Assembly (NCBI RefSeq): GCF_004346195.1
Contig: NZ_SMAK01000001.1
Span: 248,001 to 312,000, forward strand
Source of the DNA: Tepidamorphus gemmatus
GTDB taxonomy: Bacteria; Pseudomonadota; Alphaproteobacteria; Rhizobiales; Tepidamorphaceae
DNA: 64,000 nt
Direction of reading: 5' to 3'
Shown here piece after piece: positions 58,902 through 64,000 of this stretch (the stretch's first letter is position 1; every line of letters begins with the position of its first letter). The notes under the pieces were generated by a model. It saw only the letters and a program-made list of their open reading frames with translations. It made no database searches and was not told the DNA's origin. A program made the position numbers and the translations under genes.

Positions 58902-59378
58902 TCAGGCCACCTGTGTCCCGGTCTCGGCCACCGGGCGCTTGCGCATCAGTGCCGCGCGATCGCACGAACCGCAGTTGACGCCGTCCTGGTTGAACACCTC
59001 GTGGCGGAGCGTGACGATTCCTTCGCCGGGCCGGGTCTTGCTCTCGCGCTTGTCGAGAACGGTTGTGCGGACGTGGATCGTGTCGCCTTCGAACAGCGGA
59101 TGGGTGAACTTCACGTCCGTCATGCCGAGATTGGCAATGGTGGTCCCGAAGGTGGTGTCGTTCACCGACATGCCGACCATCAGGCCCAGCGTCAAAAGAC
59201 TGTTGACCAGCGGCCTGCCCCAGACGCTGTTCGCCGCCGCGTGCGAGTCGATGTGCAGCGGCTGCGTGTTCATCGTCAGGAGCGAGAACCACTTGTTGTC
59301 GGTCTCGGTGATGGTGCGCGTCCACTCGTGATTGAACACCATCCCGACCTCGAATTCCTCGAACCACAATCCCGCCAT
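58902..59378 (-). CDS. MaoC-family enoyl-CoA hydratase
   Basis: A 158-residue hot-dog-fold protein of the MaoC/R-hydratase group. The core TMNTQPLHIDSHAAANSVWGRPLVNSLLTLG contains the hydratase-motif Asp/His region. In this operon it could hydrate an unsaturated CoA ester produced or consumed beside the acyl-CoA carboxylase. GGAGGAG precedes the ATG. It is separated by two bases from the carboxylase alpha gene and by one base from the SDR gene. Confidence 0.85.
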   Translation of the reverse strand: MAGLWFEEFEVGMVFNHEWTRTITETDNKWFSLLTMNTQPLHIDSHAAANSVWGRPLVNSLLTLGLMVGMSVNDTTFGTTIANLGMTDVKFTHPLFEGDTIHVRTTVLDKRESKTRPGEGIVTLRHEVFNQDGVNCGSCDRAALMRKRPVAETGTQVA

Positions 59379-59380
59379 TG

Positions 59381-61378
<1,998 letters not shown>

Positions 61379-61385
61379 GCCGGCA

Positions 61386-62987
61386 TCACATCCTGTAGAC
61401 GGGGCGCGGGCCCGGTTGCGGCGGCTGCATCGCTCCGACCGCCAGGCAAAGCGCCAGCACGGTGCGGGTATCGCGCGGGTCGATGATGCCGTCGTCCCAG
61501 ATGCGGGCGGTGCAGTAGTAGGGATCGGATTTGGTCTCGAACATCGCGCGCAGCTCCGCCTCGTAGGCGGCCAGCTCCTCCTCGGTGGCGGGATTGCGCG
61601 AGATGGAGGCCCGACGCAGGTCCATCAGCACCGAGGAGCCGACATCCGGGTTCATCCCGCCGAGTCGGGCATTCGGCCACATGAACATGAAGCGGGGCCG
61701 GAAGCCGCGTCCGCTCATGCCGTAATTGCCGGCACCGTAGGAGCCGCCGGTGACCAGGGTGTAGCGCGGCACCCGGGTGTTGGAGACGGCATAGACGAGC
61801 TTGGCCGAATGCTTGGAGATGCCGCCGCGCTCGGCGTCCGAGCCGACCATGAAGCCGGTGGTGTTCTGCAGGAACAACAGCGGAACGTGGCGCTGGTCAC
61901 ACAGCTCGATGAAGTGGACGGCCTTCAGCGTGCTTTCCGAGAACAGCACGCCGTTGTTGGCGATGATGCCGACCGGCAGCCCCTCGATGTGGGCGAAGCC
62001 GCACAGCAGGGTATCGCCGTAGAGCGGCTTGAACTCGTGGAACTCGCTGCCGTCGACGATGCGGGCGACGATCTCACGCTGGTCGAAGGGGCGCGACAGG
62101 TCGGCGCCGACGATGCCCGGGATCTCGGCGGGATCATAGAGCGGCGGGCGGGGAGGGCGGATGTCGCCATGGAGGCGCTGCGGGAAGCTTAGCGCACCGA
62201 CCATGTCGCGCAGCTTTGCGATCGCCTCGCGCTCGTCGGCGGCATAGTGGTCGGACACGCCGGAAACGGTCGCGTGCATGAAGGCGCCGCCGAGCCGGTC
62301 GCGGTCGACGATCTCCTTGATCGCCGCCTTGACGATCTGCGGACCGCCGAGATGGACCGAGGCGTTGCCGGCGACCATGACGAACTCGTCGGCCAGCGCA
62401 GGGATGTAGGCGCCGCCGGCGGTGCATTCGCCGAACACCGCGGCAAGCTGCGGCAGGCCCTCGGCGGACATGCGGCACTGGCGGTAGAAGGTGCCGCCGA
62501 AATGCTCCTGATCAGGGAAGACGTCCTCGAGGTTCTGCAGGTTGGCGCCGCCGCAATCGACCAGATAGACGACCGGGAGGCGGTTCTCGATGGCAATATC
62601 CTGGGCACGGATGTGCTTGCGGACGGTTTCCTTGAAGAACGATCCGCCCTTCACCGTGGCATCGTTGGCGATGATGACGCAGGTGACGCCCCGGATGGTG
62701 CCGATGCCGGTGACGATGCCGGCCGACGGCAGCGAGTTGTCATAGAGCCCCCACGCCGCCAGCGGCGACAGTTCGAGGAATGGCGTCATCGGATCGACCA
62801 GCAGGTCGATGCGCTCGCGCACCAGGATCTTGCCGCGGGCATGATGGCGGGCGATCATCTTCTCGCCGCCGCCGCCCAGCGCCCATTGGTATTTTGCCTG
62901 CAGGTCGGCGATCAGCCCGTCATAGACCCGCCGGTTCTCGCGGAAGGCTGGATCGTTGACGTCACAGCGGCTCTCAAGCACGGCCAT
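61386..62987 (-). CDS. Acyl-CoA carboxylase beta subunit (MccB/AtuC-like)
   Basis: A 533-residue carboxyltransferase with the two crotonase-like halves. Oxyanion-hole regions SCTAGGAYVPA-like (here ECTAGGAYIPALAD) and the C-terminal GGSYGAGNYGMSGR are typical of methylcrotonyl-CoA or geranyl-CoA carboxylase beta subunits. The loop that reads GGAFLP in many MCC enzymes reads GGANLQN here, so substrate preference may differ. No isovaleryl-CoA dehydrogenase or HMG-CoA lyase is in the window. The operon begins with ABC transporter genes, pointing to catabolism of an imported branched acid or amino acid. Confidence 0.9.
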   Translation of the reverse strand: MAVLESRCDVNDPAFRENRRVYDGLIADLQAKYQWALGGGGEKMIARHHARGKILVRERIDLLVDPMTPFLELSPLAAWGLYDNSLPSAGIVTGIGTIRGVTCVIIANDATVKGGSFFKETVRKHIRAQDIAIENRLPVVYLVDCGGANLQNLEDVFPDQEHFGGTFYRQCRMSAEGLPQLAAVFGECTAGGAYIPALADEFVMVAGNASVHLGGPQIVKAAIKEIVDRDRLGGAFMHATVSGVSDHYAADEREAIAKLRDMVGALSFPQRLHGDIRPPRPPLYDPAEIPGIVGADLSRPFDQREIVARIVDGSEFHEFKPLYGDTLLCGFAHIEGLPVGIIANNGVLFSESTLKAVHFIELCDQRHVPLLFLQNTTGFMVGSDAERGGISKHSAKLVYAVSNTRVPRYTLVTGGSYGAGNYGMSGRGFRPRFMFMWPNARLGGMNPDVGSSVLMDLRRASISRNPATEEELAAYEAELRAMFETKSDPYYCTARIWDDGIIDPRDTRTVLALCLAVGAMQPPQPGPRPVYRM

Positions 62988-63044
62988 CGGGTACCCTTTC
63001 GCTCGACATTGCAGCCGACCATGCGGGGCGGGCAGGCAGGCCCT

Positions 63045-63842
63045 TCATCCCAGCCACCGCTTGCGCCGGCGGTAGTGCTTGACCTCGCGAAAATTCCGGC
63101 GGCGGTCCTCGCCGGAGAAGCCGAGGTAGAATTCCTGGACGTCCTGGTTGGACTCGAGCTGGGCGCGTGGACCGTGCAGCACGATCCGGCCGCCGTCCAT
63201 CACGTAGCCGTAGTCGCACTGGGCGATTGCCGCGCGCGCGTTCTGCTCGACAAGGAGCACGGTCAGACCCTCCTCGCGGCGGATCCGGCCGATGATCTGG
63301 AACAGCTGCTCGACAAGGATCGGCGCCAGCCCCATCGACGGTTCGTCGAGGATCAGGAGCTTCGGCCTGGCCATCAGCGCACGGCCGATCAGCAGCATCT
63401 GCATCTCGCCGCCGGACAGATAGCCGGCGGTCCGCTTCATCAGCGCAGGCAGGCGCGGGAAGTAGTGGAAGACCCGGTCGAGATCGGCCTTCACCGCCTT
63501 CTGGTCGGCGCGGCGATGGGCGCCGACCATCAGGTTCTGCTCGACCGTGAGATGCTCAAGCACCTTGCGACCCTCGAGCACCTGGACGATCCCGCGACCG
63601 AAGATCTCGTAGGGATCGCCATTGGTGATGTCCTCGCCGTCGAAGCTGATCCGCCCGGCGGTCACCTCGCCAAGATCGGCGTGGAGCAGGCCGGAGATCG
63701 CCTTGAGCGTCGTGGTCTTGCCGGCGCCGTTGGAGCCGAGCAGCACCACCATCTGTCCGTCCGGCACCTCCAGATTGGTCGAGCGCAGCACCTGGATGAC
63801 GCCGCCATAGACCACGTCGACATTGCTCAGGGTCAATCCCAT
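63045..63842 (-). CDS. Branched-chain-type ABC transporter ATPase (LivF family)
   Basis: A 265-residue ABC ATPase of the LivF group. Walker A is GSNGAGKT, the signature LSGGE, Walker B LLILDEPS and the switch His region is replaced by the family-typical VEQNARAAI. The 20-residue basic C-terminal tail ending HYRRRKRWLG is common in LivF proteins of aromatic- or branched-acid importers. It lies 57 bases upstream of the carboxylase beta gene. The permeases and the other ATPase must be outside the window. Confidence 0.92.
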   Translation of the reverse strand: MGLTLSNVDVVYGGVIQVLRSTNLEVPDGQMVVLLGSNGAGKTTTLKAISGLLHADLGEVTAGRISFDGEDITNGDPYEIFGRGIVQVLEGRKVLEHLTVEQNLMVGAHRRADQKAVKADLDRVFHYFPRLPALMKRTAGYLSGGEMQMLLIGRALMARPKLLILDEPSMGLAPILVEQLFQIIGRIRREEGLTVLLVEQNARAAIAQCDYGYVMDGGRIVLHGPRAQLESNQDVQEFYLGFSGEDRRRNFREVKHYRRRKRWLG

Positions 63843-63869
63843 CGCCTGCTCCCGCTCAGTATCCCGCGC

Positions 63870-64000
63870 TCACCACTTGGTCAGCTCGGGCACGTCCATC
63901 CAGTCCTCGCCGAGCGGCTTGATCTCGCCGCCGACCACGATCTCGGCGGTCGACTTGATCTTGCCGATGGGGAAGGGCGCGGAGGTGTCGAAGTCGACGG
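63870..64000 (-). CDS. ABC transporter substrate-binding protein, C-terminal part
   Basis: The window's right edge cuts a minus-strand gene whose last 43 or so codons read ...PFPIGKIKSTAEIVVGGEIK and then PLGEDWMDVPELTKW before TGA (63870-63872). The sequence resembles the C-terminus of periplasmic leucine/isoleucine/valine-binding-type proteins, and the next gene downstream is livF-like. It is too short for a firm identification. Confidence 0.6.
   Translation of the reverse strand, partial: VDFDTSAPFPIGKIKSTAEIVVGGEIKPLGEDWMDVPELTKW

Overview
This window comes from a high-GC, flagellated alphaproteobacterium. The CtrA, ChpT, SciP and FlbD cell-cycle/flagellar regulators occur together, fliI-fliJ lies back to back with ctrA, the sigma-32, tRNA and MnmA genes are of alphaproteobacterial type, and several promoters carry CtrA-type (TTAA-N7-TTAA-like) boxes and GANTC sites. 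An order such as Hyphomicrobiales is plausible but not proven. No insertion sequence, prophage, integrase, CRISPR array or rRNA operon was seen.

Layout. 0.2-1.9 kb: copper-delivery set (SCO1, PCu(A)C, a DUF2946-like protein). 2.0-3.9 kb: zinc alcohol dehydrogenase and sulfotransferase-like protein. 3.9-13.6 kb: fliJ-fliI, divergent ctrA, a chemotaxis block (cheR, cheB, cheY, cheW, cheA) and chpT. 13.9-23 kb: housekeeping genes (cysQ, YHS protein, DUF1134 protein, coiled-coil membrane protein, GGDEF/EAL protein with a damaged EAL site, 2OG-Fe oxygenase, tRNA-Glu, RluA/D-type pseudouridine synthase, rpoH). 23-30 kb: nitrilase and mprF, a 55-codon GNAT fragment, fold-type IV and dialkylglycine-decarboxylase-like aminotransferases, a GNAT enzyme. 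30-32.8 kb: membrane adenylate cyclase and a MipA-like porin. 32.9-43.2 kb: main flagellar cluster, all on the minus strand (fliK-flgD, sciP, fliF-fliG-fliH-fliN, flbD, flhA). 43.5-44.9 kb: mnmA and tRNA-Met.

45.2-55.4 kb is a candidate catabolic regulon: a MetE-like methyltransferase, an amidohydrolase, an IclR regulator, an intradiol dioxygenase, and divergently a citryl-CoA-lyase-like protein, a class III CoA-transferase, a TRAP transporter and an FMN reductase. Two matching inverted repeats (TTTCG-N5-CGAA) lie before the amidohydrolase and in the divergent dioxygenase/lyase promoter region, which ties the parts together. 55.5-57.9 kb holds a GntR regulator with two DNA-binding domains divergent from an Ldh-family dehydrogenase, with a GTATAC operator candidate between them. 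58.1-64 kb is a tight minus-strand operon: branched-chain-type ABC transporter parts, a two-subunit biotin-dependent acyl-CoA carboxylase, a MaoC hydratase and an SDR that lacks its catalytic Tyr and Lys.

Most interesting. (1) The IclR-linked catabolic regulon, whose gene combination I do not recognise as a described pathway. (2) A readable flagellar control circuit: CtrA boxes before fliI, cheA, the GGDEF/EAL gene, flhA, fliF and sciP; a sigma-54 promoter before fliK; and CCGGCA-N5-TGCCG repeats that look like FlbD sites before fliK and flhA, with a half site at fliF. (3) Substitutions of catalytic or signalling residues in the EAL domain, the SDR and the FlbD receiver.
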